A stretch of DNA of 64,000 nucleotides from Platerodrilus igneus (taxonomy: Eukaryota > Arthropoda > Insecta > Coleoptera > Lycidae). Within the stretch, counting starts at the first letter, position 1; every line of letters starts with the position of its first letter. The notes under the pieces were generated by a model, which saw only the letters and a list, made by a program, of their open reading frames with translations, did no database searches and was not told where the DNA came from. Location: assembly GCA_036346225.1 (NCBI GenBank), contig JARFIW010000139.1:2790001-2854000 (forward strand), read 5' to 3'. Both the position numbers and the translations under genes were made by a program. Of the stretch, positions 34,339 to 44,716 are shown one piece after another.

Positions 34339-35725
34339 AGGCTTCTACCTTTTTCTTGTCTGCTTCTCCTACTGTCCAGGCTTCACAGCCGTACAGTGCT
34401 GTGCTCCACACATATGTTTTAAGCAATCTTTTCCTTGTTTCTATGTTTGTGGTCTTTGAGCACAGTAGTTGCTTTTTCTTGTTAAATGTAGCACGACCTT
34501 GTGCTAATCTTTGTTTTATATCTTTTGTGCTTTTCCCATCTTGCGTTATTTGGCTTCCTAGGTAGCAGAAATCCTTAACCTCTTGTAAGTTCGTGTTAAA
34601 TACTTGTATTCTTGTTTTTGATTTATTTTCCCCACCTTTGCAAACTAGAACTTCAGTTTTAGTTTTGTTAATTTTCATACCGTATCTCTCTGTTAGAACC
34701 GTTTCCATTTCATTAAGAGCAGCTTCTAACTTTTCCTTGCTATACGCTAATACTGCTATATCATCTGCAAATCTAAGCATATCAATTTTTTGTCCCTGCA
34801 TAGTAATTCCCAATGTCTTCCTGCATTTGACAGTATTCATTGCCTCTTCTATGCACAAGTTAAAAATCAATGGGGATAGGACACATCCTTGTCTCACCCC
34901 TTTCCTAATGTTTACTTCTCTACGTTCCTGCTCTATTTCTATTACTGCTGTTTGCTCTTTGTATAAGCTATGTACTATTTGTCTATCCCTATAACTCATT
35001 CCAATCTTTTTGAGTATTTCAAACATTTTTTTCCAATTTACATTGTCGAATGCTTTTTCCAGATCTACAAACCCTATATATATGCTTTCCCCTTTTTCTA
35101 TTGTTTTCTCCATTATTACTCTCATAGCTAAAATAGCCTGCCGTGATCCCCTGTTTCGCCTAAACCCAAATTGGTCTACTCCTAGTATTTCTTCAGCTCG
35201 TTTTTCCATTCGTCTTTGCACAATTCTAGTTAATATTTTTGACACGTGTGCAGTCAAACTTATTGTTCGAAAATTTTCACATCTATCCGCGCCTTTCTTT
35301 TTTGGTATAGTTACTATGATGCTACGTTTGAAATCTTTGGGTATCTCGCCTGTCTCATACATATAGCTTACAAGTTGGAAGAGACGTTCTGTTACTGTTT
35401 GTCCAGCGGCTTTTAGAGTTTCTGCTTGCACCTTATCTGTACCCGGCGCCTTACCATTTTTCAGACTCTTTAATGCTAATTCAAACTCGTCTCGAAGTAT
35501 AGGATATCCCAAGTCATCATTTTCAATGTCTGATTCCTGTTCTAATGCAGTTAGTTCCTTTCCTGCATATAAATTCCCTATATATTCTTGCCATCTACTC
35601 ATTTTCTCTACGTTTTCTATAATGACGTTTCCTTGTGCGTCCCTTATATTTTTGCTATACGGTTTTATATCCCTAAAATTCATTCTAATTAATTTGTATG
35701 CTTCGTCTGTCTTTCCTATTTCCAT
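34283..35725 (-). CDS. Non-LTR reverse transcriptase domain, 480-residue open frame
   Basis: Catalyses target-primed reverse transcription. RT blocks in order: 'APGTDKVQAETLKAAG' near residue 95, 'FRTISLTAHVSKILTRI' near 155, 'QFGFRRNRGSRQAILAMR' near 190, 'IGFVDLEKAFDNVNW' (first catalytic Asp) near 225, 'GVRQGCVLSPLIFNL' near 285 and 'MLRFADDIAVLA' (F-A-D-D catalytic box) near 325. The thumb region with 'FCYLGSQIT' and 'LLKTYVWSTALYGCEAWT' follows. The frame start is arbitrary because the endonuclease lies just upstream in another frame. All catalytic aspartates are retained. Confidence 0.92.
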   Translation of the reverse strand: MEIGKTDEAYKLIRMNFRDIKPYSKNIRDAQGNVIIENVEKMSRWQEYIGNLYAGKELTALEQESDIENDDLGYPILRDEFELALKSLKNGKAPGTDKVQAETLKAAGQTVTERLFQLVSYMYETGEIPKDFKRSIIVTIPKKKGADRCENFRTISLTAHVSKILTRIVQRRMEKRAEEILGVDQFGFRRNRGSRQAILAMRVIMEKTIEKGESIYIGFVDLEKAFDNVNWKKMFEILKKIGMSYRDRQIVHSLYKEQTAVIEIEQERREVNIRKGVRQGCVLSPLIFNLCIEEAMNTVKCRKTLGITMQGQKIDMLRFADDIAVLAYSKEKLEAALNEMETVLTERYGMKINKTKTEVLVCKGGENKSKTRIQVFNTNLQEVKDFCYLGSQITQDGKSTKDIKQRLAQGRATFNKKKQLLCSKTTNIETRKRLLKTYVWSTALYGCEAWTVGEADKKKVEAYEMWCYSAYDEDIMDRQS

Positions 35726-35778
35726 CTTAGTTTGTACCTCTTTGCACTTTTCATCAATCCATTGTTCTTTAGCTTTCC

Positions 35779-36860
35779 TTATCTTTTCTTATTTTCCTTT
35801 TGTGTATACCCCAGAATATCTCTGGCCGCCATGTCTAGGCTGGATTTAATGTTATTCCATTCTGTTTCTACTTCCTTAGTTTCAGATATTTTCCCGATAT
35901 CATTCAGCAATTCATTTGACTTTTTTTCGAATCTTACTTGAATATCTTTATCTTTTAGTTTCTCTAAGTCCAAGTGCTTTTTCCGTTCCTTTTTTTCAGA
36001 TTTTTAAATTTAAGTGCGGCCTTCATAATTACGATGTTGTGGTCAGTATCTATATCTGCTTTTGGGTAGCTTCTACAGTCTTTTACTTGATTCCTAAACC
36101 GTTGTCTAACAAGAATGTTATCTATTTGATATCTTCCTATATCTCCTGACATCTTCTACGTATATCGTCTTCTAGCATGATGTTGAAATAATGTGTTTGT
36201 GATGATTAAATTGTTCTTGTCGCAAAATTCTACCAGCTTATTTCCCCTGTCGTTTCTCGTGCCTAAACCAAATAAACCTACTACCGCTCCTTCCTTCCCC
36301 TCACCTACCACGGCATTAAAATCCCCCGTAATTATTAAATTTTCATGTCCTTTTACGTATCTTAATATGTCTTCGATATCTTTGTAGATGACTTCTACCT
36401 CTTCGTCACTGTAGCTAGAGGTGGGCATGTATACTTGTATTATTACTGTGTTTACCGGCTTAGATTCTAATCTAACCATGAGTACTCTTTCGTTCTTTTG
36501 TAAGTAATTTTCTACACAGTATCCTATCTTTTTCCGCATAACTATCCCCACACCCAAATTTCCTTCCTCTGCTCCTGTATGAATTACCCTGAAGTCTACA
36601 CTCCAAAAATCCCCCGCCTCTGGCCACCGAACTTCGCTGATCCCTACTATGTCTAGTGACAACCTATTCATTTCGATTTTTAGGTTCTCTAGCTTACCTA
36701 CTTGCTTCATACTTCTAACATTCCACGCTCCGACTCGCAGAATGTTCCCGACTCTTATTTTTAACTTTTCGATCGCATCCTCCGAAGTAGTCCCCTCCCG
36801 GAGATCCGAATGGGGGACTATTTTAACTCCGGAATCTTTTACCCCAGAGAATGCCATCAT
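35779..36860 (-). pseudogene. AP-like endonuclease domain of the non-LTR element
   Basis: Nicks target DNA to prime reverse transcription. The frame 36156-36860 contains 'RVGAWNVRSM' (catalytic Asn), 'DIVGISEVRWPEAG' (catalytic Glu), 'VYMPTSSYSDEE' and 'LIITGDFNAVVGEG' (Asp and Asn). One frameshift near 36160 leads into 35964-36152 with 'RYQIDNILV' and 'DIDTDHNIVIM' (the S/D-D-H end). A second break leads to the linker at 35779-35973. Upstream to 36900 is a short 5' UTR. All key catalytic residues are visible, though in two frames. Confidence 0.88.
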
Positions 36861-36900
36861 TTTATTATAATTTAGGTACGCTGTGTACTTGGGAGGTAAT

Positions 36901-37454
36901 GTGGTAATTTCCCGATGCCTTCCACATCGTGGTAGTGTGTCTTAGACTGCCATGCCGACCCCTATGGTCTCTGCCAATCTAAGTACCGAAAGAGCCGCTG
37001 CCCTCTTTCGGGGACCTGTCTTAGTCTGGTTCCTCACTAACGACCCTACTACTTTGGTTGGACCTGTAGTTTGGCTCTTTAGCTCATTAGAACACGCAAG
37101 CCATTTCACCTGTTCTAGTAATTTAGAACTTCGGCAAGGTGCAGGTCCATTCGAAATGGCTAAATTGAGTCATTGTGCTGAATTACACGACCCTAATTTA
37201 AATACCAATAACCAAATCTTTTGCAACACTGCTGACGTAGAATTGCCTTCAATACAATTTTACACACAACTTTCTAACAGGGAACATACCTGAGAACCAA
37301 ACCAACCACTAAAAATACGTCCACCTCGTTAAAAGCTCCTAAATAGCAAGCCACAAACCCTCAACAGCTACCTGAGTAAGAATTAACTTCATGTACCCAA
37401 CATTCTTTCGAAACGGGTAAAATAAAAACTAGGCATTTATTTTATAATATCACG
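36901..37454. other. Probable 5' UTR and flanking sequence; no gene
   Basis: A plus-strand frame (36952-37293) is open but has no recognisable domain. It lies antisense to the likely 5' UTR of the non-LTR element. The last six bases, atcacg (37449-37454), are the left target duplication of the Polinton. Confidence 0.5.
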
Positions 37455-38328
37455 AGTAGTGTATTTATGGCGTAATCACCGCCTCATTTCCTCCAGAATC
37501 CCTCATTTCCTCACTCATCTGGACCAAAAAGTTTTCTTCGACTAACCATTTTTCATCTTTCGAGATAAATATATCTTAAATTTTTTATCTTTCGAGATAA
37601 ATGAGCATCCACATTTCCTCCCACGTGATAAACCTATTTTTAAGATTTTTACTGCTAACATTCTGGACCAAAAGTTTTCTTCGACTAGCCATTTTTTATC
37701 TTTCGAGATAAACCTACCTTGTTTGGTATCAATTAATATTAGATTTTCTCAGCTACCCAAATCTCTAAGAATTTTTAGATATCATCACCCCAAGGAGCTA
37801 CCCCAATTTTAAGATTTCTTACCTGTAGCGACTTTTGAGCGTTCTTATAAAATTTTTTTAGTCATGCGATACATCTTGTTAGCTTAGAATTTTATGCACA
37901 TCCCGAATCTGCAAACAGATTTAAAATCGGACCACGCCCTGCAAAGTTATACTTTAAGCTCTTTTGCTCGTATATATTTAACTCCATTTTTTAAAACCTT
38001 TTTCGCTACCCAAGGTATATGCTTTAACCAACACAAAAATTAAGAACACAAAAGTTTAATAATTTATTTATCCAATTTACAGTTTAATAAACTATTACAA
38101 TTTTTACAAAGTATAGCATTATTTCCTGTGTGTAGCCGAAAGTTTAACCTGTAACAAAAAAAAGATTAATGGGTTGTTTAAAATAGAGGTGTAACAAAAA
38201 GAGATTAATGTAAAAAAGAGGAGACGTGTTTTCAGTCAATAAGACATATTGTTGTTAACAATATGTTTTACCGTCCAGCGACACCACGTGGAGGTAAACA
38301 CATGCCGCCGGGAACAAAGGAAATTTTA
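37455..38328 (+). repeat. Left terminal inverted repeat of Polinton 1
   Basis: Matches the reverse complement of 52107-52972 almost base for base. The few differences in the outer 800 bp are mostly length changes in A or T runs, for example 8 versus 7 A in the tract before gattaatgggttg. Internal words such as atctttcgagataaa are repeated several times within the TIR. Short frames in it are shadows. Confidence 0.95.
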
Positions 38329-38396
38329 AGGATGGGGAGGGTAGATATGCTTATAACTAACTTATATACTATATATACATAATAAAATATAAACAA

Positions 38397-41300
38397 CTAT
38401 CTAATATCCTTATGCCCCCATGCATAGGTTGATATGCTTCCGGGGATGACATAACGCTTGTCATCTGCGCCCGATAAACTGATTTTATTAATAAGCTGTG
38501 TATAAAGTTGGTGTTTCTTACTCCGGATTGATACCATCGTATTCATGAGGGCATCTCTATTATTAATAACAACATCCCTAAAACTATCTACACTAATCCC
38601 CGCCACCACATTACGACTAACACCCTTAATTTTCTTAACAATGTCTTTCTCACTAATAATGCAGTAGGACTTAGCCCTACTACCTACAAATTCCAACACC
38701 AAATCCCCACAAAACTCGTCTTTAAATTTCCCCACAACTTTTTGTTCACAACGCGGTATATTGTACTTATTGTTTGGAGGGTAATCACTTGTATCAAAAT
38801 GCTCAATGTTTGCACTAATGTCACTATACAAGTCTTCAGTTTGCACACTATACACTAAGAGTCTGTATCTGTATAAAGCAGGGACAATCTGGGACCATAC
38901 AGAGGAACCATAGTACTGTAGTGAAAGTCGTACATTAGCGTTTTGGACAGATCTAAAATTGACAATCCTGCATAAGATCGGCTTGTCGTACTTCACTTTT
39001 ACACGATTCCATCTGTATAATCGCCAGATTTTCCCCAACACTAAGCAACTGTTAAAGTTTGGTCGAGCAATTAGCTTGTTCGCGCACAACCATTTACCAG
39101 AAGCATCCCACCGGGTCACGATTTTCACATCTACACGTTTGTCCACGTTCTCCATAGTCTTCCCGAACACCGCATTATTCATTAATTTATAAAAGTCTTT
39201 CTCAAATGCGTTTTCGCCGACATCCTCAACCCGGTGTTAAGGTCGATATACGCCTTCAACCATGGAGACTGAGTAAACTCTAAAACCCGGTGGATTGCTT
39301 TTAGTTTTAGACCGTATCGCATACACTGTTGCAAATTCCGATAATGAATAATATAGTTTTCTTTTCCGACAGAGTTGCTAACAATTTAGCTGTCTTTGAT
39401 TTGGGTGATGGAGGTACCATGTTTTCAGGACAGAAGGGTAGATCGTTGTGGAATGGTGTAGATGTTCGGGGTACTCCAGATCAACTTCTAGAATATAACC
39501 TTTCTCGTTGGTTTCAGGTATATTCAAAATTAGTTCTTTTAGGAGAGCAATCTTTCTAGCATCCATCCATCTAAAATCACCAATGGGTAGGTGCTGTCTC
39601 ATTGCCCACCATAAAGATTATTAGCATCCAGATATGCTAGGTACTTGGATGGCTCGTCAGGGTTGTAATTCTCCATATACCTTATTATTCGCTCTAGCAT
39701 ATCGTTGACTGCATTGAGTTCAACCACCCTGATTCCTTTCTTAATAAAATTATGCATATCAACATCGGCATCAACAGCTCCAGTTTTACACCAGTATGCT
39801 TCAAGCATCGCATCCCAGCTCAAACTTGGAGCTGTCACGTACTGGCATGGATCCAGATCATACGTCTGCTTGCATACAGAGCGGAAGTTTTCAAAATATC
39901 TGCAAGTAGTAGCACATCGGTTTTCAGGTATAAATCGCTGTATTCCCCAAGCGTGCAAATGCCAAACGTATTCCACACCTTCCTGTGCGTGCTCGTAGTC
40001 CGCATCGCTGATATCCGTAGATGTTAAATTATTAAGAAAGGTTTTTCGGTGGTAATGATGTCTCGTTCAGTACTACAGCATCGGTGATATAGTTGTATGG
40101 AAAACGCCTTTCCGCGTCAACAACCCAAACTCTTGCTCATCGGGGTAGTATTTGCGAGTTTCCAACAAACTGGGTAGTATCAAATTCTGACTCAACTTGT
40201 CCAACGATGAAGCCATGAATCTTAACGAGTCTATAAACCTGAGCTGTACCGCTGTATTGTCAGATCCTTCAGGCTCACCATCCACTCTCTGGTTGTTCAC
40301 CATATAACCTCACATTTTAGTGAACGATACGAAGCGTTCCTTATTATTGGGATTACAGTGATCCTCTTTATCATACCCCAACTCCTTCACAATAAAATGG
40401 CTATCGTACCCGCTTAAATTGTGAAATACAACAGGGATGAAATGAGATACCCTGTACTTTAATGTTGCATTGCGGGTGTGCGCGGCAAAGCGAAACCAGT
40501 CAAGGTGGTCGTGATCCCTAACTCTTTCACTCCCAAGAGGCTTTTTACAAGATTCCGCAATCCACTGTCATATGAAACAACAACTCATCTAGGGGTTCCA
40601 TTGGAAGCATGGGGTGTTTGTTTTAAAATTTCACCCAATCGTCGAGCTTCTTCTTCCATCTTCTCCATAAACACTTTGGCAGCTTCAGGCCCCTGTACAG
40701 CTCAAACTTGTTAAACGAGTCATCGTATGAACATTTTATATAGTATGCAAAGCTGTACGGCTTGTGTTCCTGGATGCTATTCGGTGAACGAAGAAGTGTA
40801 TCCTGGAACTAGCAGTACTAATAGGTTTTACACCGACTCGAAATCAGCGTATATCACAAACGGTACGGTCATTTGTTTGTGAATATTAACAAATTCCAGC
40901 ACACATGTTAGCTGCAGTTCGGCATTGTAGTCACAATATGGTTGCAGTTCGTTGCTCTGTATGTCGGTGTAACTTCCTCCTCCGGAATGAAAGTATATCA
41001 GGCATCCATCGCATAACCATGTTTGAATCCTGTGCGGGCTGATAGCTGAGTTTTAACCATACTCCGCTTAAATTGTTGATCAAACAGTAGAATGTTCCTT
41101 TCCGTCTTTCTGAACATATAACAAATTTACGTGCCGATCCTCTTTTATTGCGTGCTGTAAAGTGAAGCGGTCCCACAATCGACTTGCCTTCTTACCAAAA
41201 ACATTAATGCTGATAGCATTCTGCTCCTCGAACCTGGGTATGTCCTTTATGAGCATCGGGAACTGCAGTCCTGTCAAATTGAGAATGGTGCTGTAATGGG

Positions 41301-42286
41301 GTAGCTACTGACCCTTTGCGGATCGTGAGCACCGGGGTACAATGCAGCCACAACACACCAGGCAAAGCATGCGTTGTCCTCATTTTGTATATTTATAACT
41401 GCTCTGGTGTTTCGAACCCATTTGGGAGCTCGATGTACGAAGACCCACGCAAAGGGTTGTACTTGTTTACATTTATCTCCAAGTACAACGCCTGTTTCAG
41501 ACTCCATCCTAAAACTTACAAATTAGAAAAATCAATAATTGTAGAAACTAACCAGAATCACGCTTCTTGGAACTCCTCAGACTTTAGCCGACATTACCTC
41601 CATAAAGGAATTGTAGATCTCCCCAGGTTACTGGAGGAGGTGACCACAACATTTCGAGTGTTAAAGATTTAACATCTTCAACACTGTCCATCTTGGTGTA
41701 ACCACCAAACACCTCCAAGTTCACCTTGAGGGATAGGTGATCTTTAATTTCTCACCAACTAATTGATGAACCTCTCTTTCTGCTGACGCAAAAAATTCTG
41801 AGATGTCTAGAAATAATTAGGTTAAACACTCATTCAATGTTTTGAAAGTATACATACCACTAGTATTAGCATTTTTAATTCTGTATGTAGCTACTCTTGT
41901 TTTAAAAGCGGTGGCTACAACCTCTACACCTCCATCCAGACACGACTTGTATTAGTCTTGTGAGTGTTGGAGCGCTGGTGGGCTGCCATGTTAGCCACAT
42001 CCACACCACACTCTTCACATCTTCGCGACTTCTTGGGGCAGGTTCCTCAACTGTTGGTGCAGCAGGTCGTTTGACCCCGGATGGACCTGCAACGGGGACA
42101 ACCACACCATGCTTGGCATCCTTGTGCCGTTTCAGTTGTCCCTCCGCGAGAAGGATGCCGGGCACACATCGCAGTAAACAAGCCGGGCTTCATTTGATAC
42201 CAACTCATGCTGCTGGAGCTGGTGGCGTTTTAAATTATCGCTTCTCGAGAAGAAGCCCCGCAGACGTTGCAGACAAAGGAAGCCAT
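38397..42286 (-). pseudogene. POLB: Protein-primed family B DNA polymerase with N-terminal C2H2 zinc fingers
   Basis: Replicates the element genome. About 1,300 codons reading leftward, in at least eight frame segments. The ATG at 42284-42286 starts 'MASFVCNVCG', and two C2H2 fingers follow ('LKRHQLQQHE', 'CDVCPASFSRRDN'). The N-terminal domain 'VRNTRAVINIQNEDNACFAW' lies at 41274-41507, then 'LQFPMLIKDIPRFEEQNAI'. The exonuclease-region block 'RFIDSLRFMASSLDKLS' is near 40180-40250. 39599-39976 holds motif A as 'YLAYLDANNLYG'. The C-terminal piece 38397-39182 starts 'MNNAVFGKTMENV' and ends 'AWGHKD', as in insect Polintons. The catalytic motif C (YTDTDS) is present near 38870 but in a different frame from its neighbours. 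Plus-strand frames here are shadows. Confidence 0.92.
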
Positions 42287-42369
42287 TTTCTATAAAGAAA
42301 TTAAAACTGGTCAAAGACTTTTAACAGTTGTAACTAGTCAAAGACTAAACAGAAACTGAATATATATTG

Positions 42370-42622
42370 CCTCGTACCATGCTTTTATACCCTGTTGGTA
42401 TAATTAGCTAGTTTACTTTTAAAACCCAGCGTCGTTTAACCTTGAGTAACATTCCAAACCAGTCTATTCACGTCGGTAAAATCAATTAGCTTCTTGCTTA
42501 CGCACTACATGTATAATTATCCGAGAACAATTTACGCATGCGCAACAACAACCCTGAAACATTTAAAAGGATGCTATGCAGATCATCCTTCTCAGTCATC
42601 TCAGTGAAATCAGTGCAAAGCA
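42370..42622. promoter_or_regulatory. Divergent promoter region between PolB and gene A
   Basis: For PolB on the minus strand, ggtataaaagcatgg (42377-42391 in reverse complement) is a TATA-like box about 100 bp before its ATG. For gene A, ttaaaagga at about 42561-42569 followed by tctcagtcatctcagt resembles a TATA box plus initiator. About 110 bp here (from acccagcgtcgtttaacc to cgagaac) is almost the same as 61513-61628 in the second Polinton, so it is a conserved control segment. Confidence 0.6.
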
Positions 42623-43017
42623 ATGGAGTCTGCAGGTGTTAATGATGCACAAGTTTCGTATACCGAAAATCTGATTAATAAGTTTACGTATAGTTTAAGT
42701 GAATTGGGTGAACACCCTCATAATGTGGAAATTGGGTTTGTTATAAACCAGAGAATAAAACCCGTATTACGATTGGTGTGTAGCAAGAAATATTGTGGTC
42801 GCCATGTTCTGGAATTGACATACGAAAATTGGTTAGCATTTACAAATTTTCAAGTGGAATTTCAAATCAATGTATTTTCTCGTGACGTGCTAAACACTCG
42901 ATTAAATGGTGCACTGAAAGGAAGATCTACACATACAACTAGGAGGTTCCGTTCTTTATCACTCTGTCACCAGTGTCTGGATCAACCGAGAACGAAACGT
43001 TCCAGTTAAAAATAATA
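42623..43017 (+). pseudogene. Polinton gene A, unknown function
   Basis: The open frame starts at the ATG at 42623 after a TATA-like box. Residues 15-95 ('YSLSELGEHPHNVEIGF', 'VLELTYENWLAF', 'TNFQVEFQINVFSRD') align with the 134-residue protein at 60105-60506, which has 'YRLGEFPPNYHHHILEVGF', 'ITFSYFDWKKL' and 'CTFQVEFQIHQFAQD'. After about residue 97 the frame changes: the continuation matching the homologue is in the frame that runs through 'ENETFQLKI' and directly into gene B. No known domain is recognised and no membrane or signal segment is seen. First gene after the divergent promoter, so likely expressed early. Confidence 0.65.
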
Positions 43018-43420
43018 ATGGGTAATAGCTCGATAGTTATAAACGAATTGGAGTGCCGTAAACTATTCCATATGCGAGAGTTGTTTGAGTATCAACTTAA
43101 GCAGTTGGAAAGTCGTGACTTCCCAGCATTATACAGCGAATTAGTAGGGTTTGTTGCTAATTCTAATTTAAATGATTGGATCGGTTTAATACTCTGACTG
43201 AAGGGAGAAACGAATTAAAATCTTGATTGAAGGCGAAGTTCGAATTGGCAATATTTTATTCTACAACGAATTGAATCAGAGCGCACTAAATGCATTGGAG
43301 CTGGTTATATGTTTTCCGGATATATTTGTGCAAGATGTGATGCGTACAAGAACATTAGTGGAAATGTTTAGACGTTTAAATTTGTCGGAATCTGAAGATT
43401 CTGGTTATGGTGATAACTAG
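43018..43420 (+). pseudogene. Polinton gene B, unknown function, acidic DSGY tail
   Basis: Starts 'MGNSSIVINELECRKLFHMREL'-like at 43018 and overlaps or fuses with the end of A. The middle reads 'RDFPALYSELVGFV'. A frame break near 43195-43215 leads to 'ILIEGEV', then 'ALNALELVICFP' and 'TLVEMFRRLNLSESEDSGYG' at the end. The homologue in the second element (59680-60075, minus) has 'NFPEFYEKFVGDI', 'LTVLELIKCFP' and 'SVAQMFRDLDIPDSPDSGY'. The ending of acidic residues plus D-S-G-Y is conserved in both and resembles a short linear motif (for instance a phosphodegron-type DSG), which is inference. Function unknown. Confidence 0.65.
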
Positions 43421-43502
43421 AAAGAGTATTTTATAAAAGACAGCTCAAGAGACATGGATGTAAATGTATTGTTATTGTAAATATATTGTAAATTTTTTGA
43501 AA

Positions 43503-43540
43503 AAGTATAAATAGACTCGTTGTTGTTTATTTATTTAGTA
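43503..43540 (+). promoter_or_regulatory. TATA box before the phospholipase gene
   Basis: gtataaatagactcg (43505-43519) is a good TATA box about 60 bp upstream of the ATG at 43567. The preceding 80 bp is A/T-rich intergenic sequence after gene B. Confidence 0.65.
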
Positions 43541-43566
43541 TAGTTTGAGATTTTTTGAGTAAACAC

Positions 43567-43909
43567 ATGATTATCTGTTCTGGAGAGGGTTTAATCAACA
43601 GCGCTATAAACAGGTTACCGTTTGAGCTGCATATTCCAGGTTATCAGTACTGCGGTCCTGGTACAAAGTTGGATGAACGCTTAGCAAGAGGTGATCCTGG
43701 AATAAACGAATTAGATAAATTGTGTAAAGACCACGACATTGCATACTCCAAGTACCCCTGACGATCTTCCAGCCAGACACCGAGCAGATAAAATTTTAGA
43801 AGAAGAAGCCTGGGGAGAGTTAAGTCTAAAACGCAAAGTTTGGGGAAAAGCCGCAGCTTGGTTTGTGACAAACGCTATGAAAGCGAAGAGAAAATGGGTA
43901 TGGGTTTAA
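43567..43909 (+). pseudogene. Parvovirus VP1-type phospholipase A2 protein
   Basis: In parvoviruses this domain breaches the endosomal membrane during entry, and related domains occur in arthropod Polinton/adintovirus-like elements. The frame shows the calcium-loop motif 'YCGPGT' near residue 27 and the catalytic His-Asp pair in 'LCKDHDIAYSKY' near residue 55. One frame break at a run of four C (about 43755) shifts reading into the second half, which is rich in basic residues and tryptophans and ends at 43909. The start was chosen at the first ATG after the TATA box. It sits directly before the basic core-type protein, with overlapping ends, consistent with a virion component. The domain assignment is firm; the role is from family knowledge. 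Confidence 0.88.
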
Positions 43910-44342
43910 AGAAGAAAATAAGTTTTAAAGGTGGATTTTTGAAGAAAATACGATTCGCAATAGACCGAGTTGGTTCCGACAACTTGAAAAAGCTGTTAGA
44001 TGTTGGTATTCTAATTGGTAAAAATCATAAAAGGAGCCGGTGGGAGAAACAAAATTAAAGTCCCACGTATTATACCCGTTCCACAGAAAGGAGGTTTTCT
44101 ACCATTGATTCCGATATTCGCTGGACTAAGTGCCTCTAGGAGCACTAACAGGTGGTGCTGCGGGGATAGCTAAAGCAGTAAATGATGTCAAGACAGCCAA
44201 CGAACAGCTTAAGGAGAGCGAACGACACAACAGATCTATGGAGCCATTACCGTTGGGAAAAAGGAAATGGAATGTTTCTAAAACCATACAAAAAGGCACA
44301 GCATTATTCTTGAAACCGTACAAACAGGGGCGTGGCATTTGT
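43894..44342 (+). pseudogene. Basic/hydrophobic virion core-type protein (adenovirus pVI/pX-like role)
   Basis: The ATG at 43894 overlaps the end of the phospholipase frame. The N-terminal 55 residues are strongly basic ('MGMGLKKKISFKGGFLKKI'). After a frame break near 44045 comes a basic 'NKIKVPRIIPVPQKGG' stretch, then a hydrophobic glycine/alanine segment ('FLPLIPIFAGL' and, after another break near 44130, 'ALTGGAAGIAKAVND'). A charged end with 'LFLKPYKQGRGI' follows. This layout is common in arthropod Polintons and was compared in the literature with adenoviral core or membrane-lytic proteins. Exact function is inferred. Confidence 0.7.
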
Positions 44343-44716
44343 AAAAAGTATCAAAAACTAAGCAAGTTACCTCGAAGAGCTCTTACCGATGTAGATATAA
44401 GGAAACACGCATCTAACATTCCTCATTTTCGTGGTGTCTTTTCTAGAGATCAGTTACAGAAGATTACACAGCGTGTCAACGAATCGGGAGTGATTAATTT
44501 GGATACCACCAAAGGTTCGGGTACACATTGGGTGGGGTACCGAAAACGTGGAAATAGGTGTATTACTACGATTCGTTTGGAGACTTGAGACCGCCGGAAG
44601 AAGTAAAGAGATATTTTCGAGGTTGTAAAATTTACTACAACAGTGTACCGGAGCAGACTTACAACACATACAATTGTGGACATTTAGTGTTAAAGTTTCT
44701 TAGTGACAATGGCTAA
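44343..44716 (+). pseudogene. PRO: Adenain-like cysteine protease
   Basis: Maturation protease of the C5 (adenovirus) type, which would cleave capsid precursors. The frame reads 'KLPRRALTDVDIRKHA', then 'IPHFRGVFSRDQL'. The catalytic His lies in 'GSGTHWVGY' near 44530. After a single-base break at a T run near 44570, the acidic residue appears in 'YDSFGDL' and the catalytic Cys in 'YNCGHLVLKFL' near 44675. All three catalytic residues are thus encoded, in two frames. The stop overlaps the next gene's ATG (44709). The upstream boundary is blurred because the core-type protein currently runs in frame into it. Confidence 0.88.

Larger units (their letters stand above)
33990..36900 (-). mobile_element. 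Non-LTR retrotransposon with AP endonuclease and RT (RTE-like)
   Basis: The minus-strand order is apurinic-type endonuclease (36860 to about 35780), RT (35725 to 34283) and a C-terminal domain (to 34000). The protein type corresponds to the insect 'endonuclease-reverse transcriptase' family usually placed near RTE. The clade is inferred from motif style only. Three frameshifts break it, but the RT frame of 480 residues is intact, so this is a comparatively young copy. Confidence 0.88.

Noticed and set aside
34356..35941. Series of plus-strand frames of 69-133 aa
   Set aside because: Antisense shadows of the intact RT and endonuclease frames; Ser/Phe/Leu-rich as expected for reverse reading.
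36952..37293. 113-aa plus-strand frame
   Set aside because: No recognisable domain, and it lies antisense to the likely 5' UTR of the non-LTR element.
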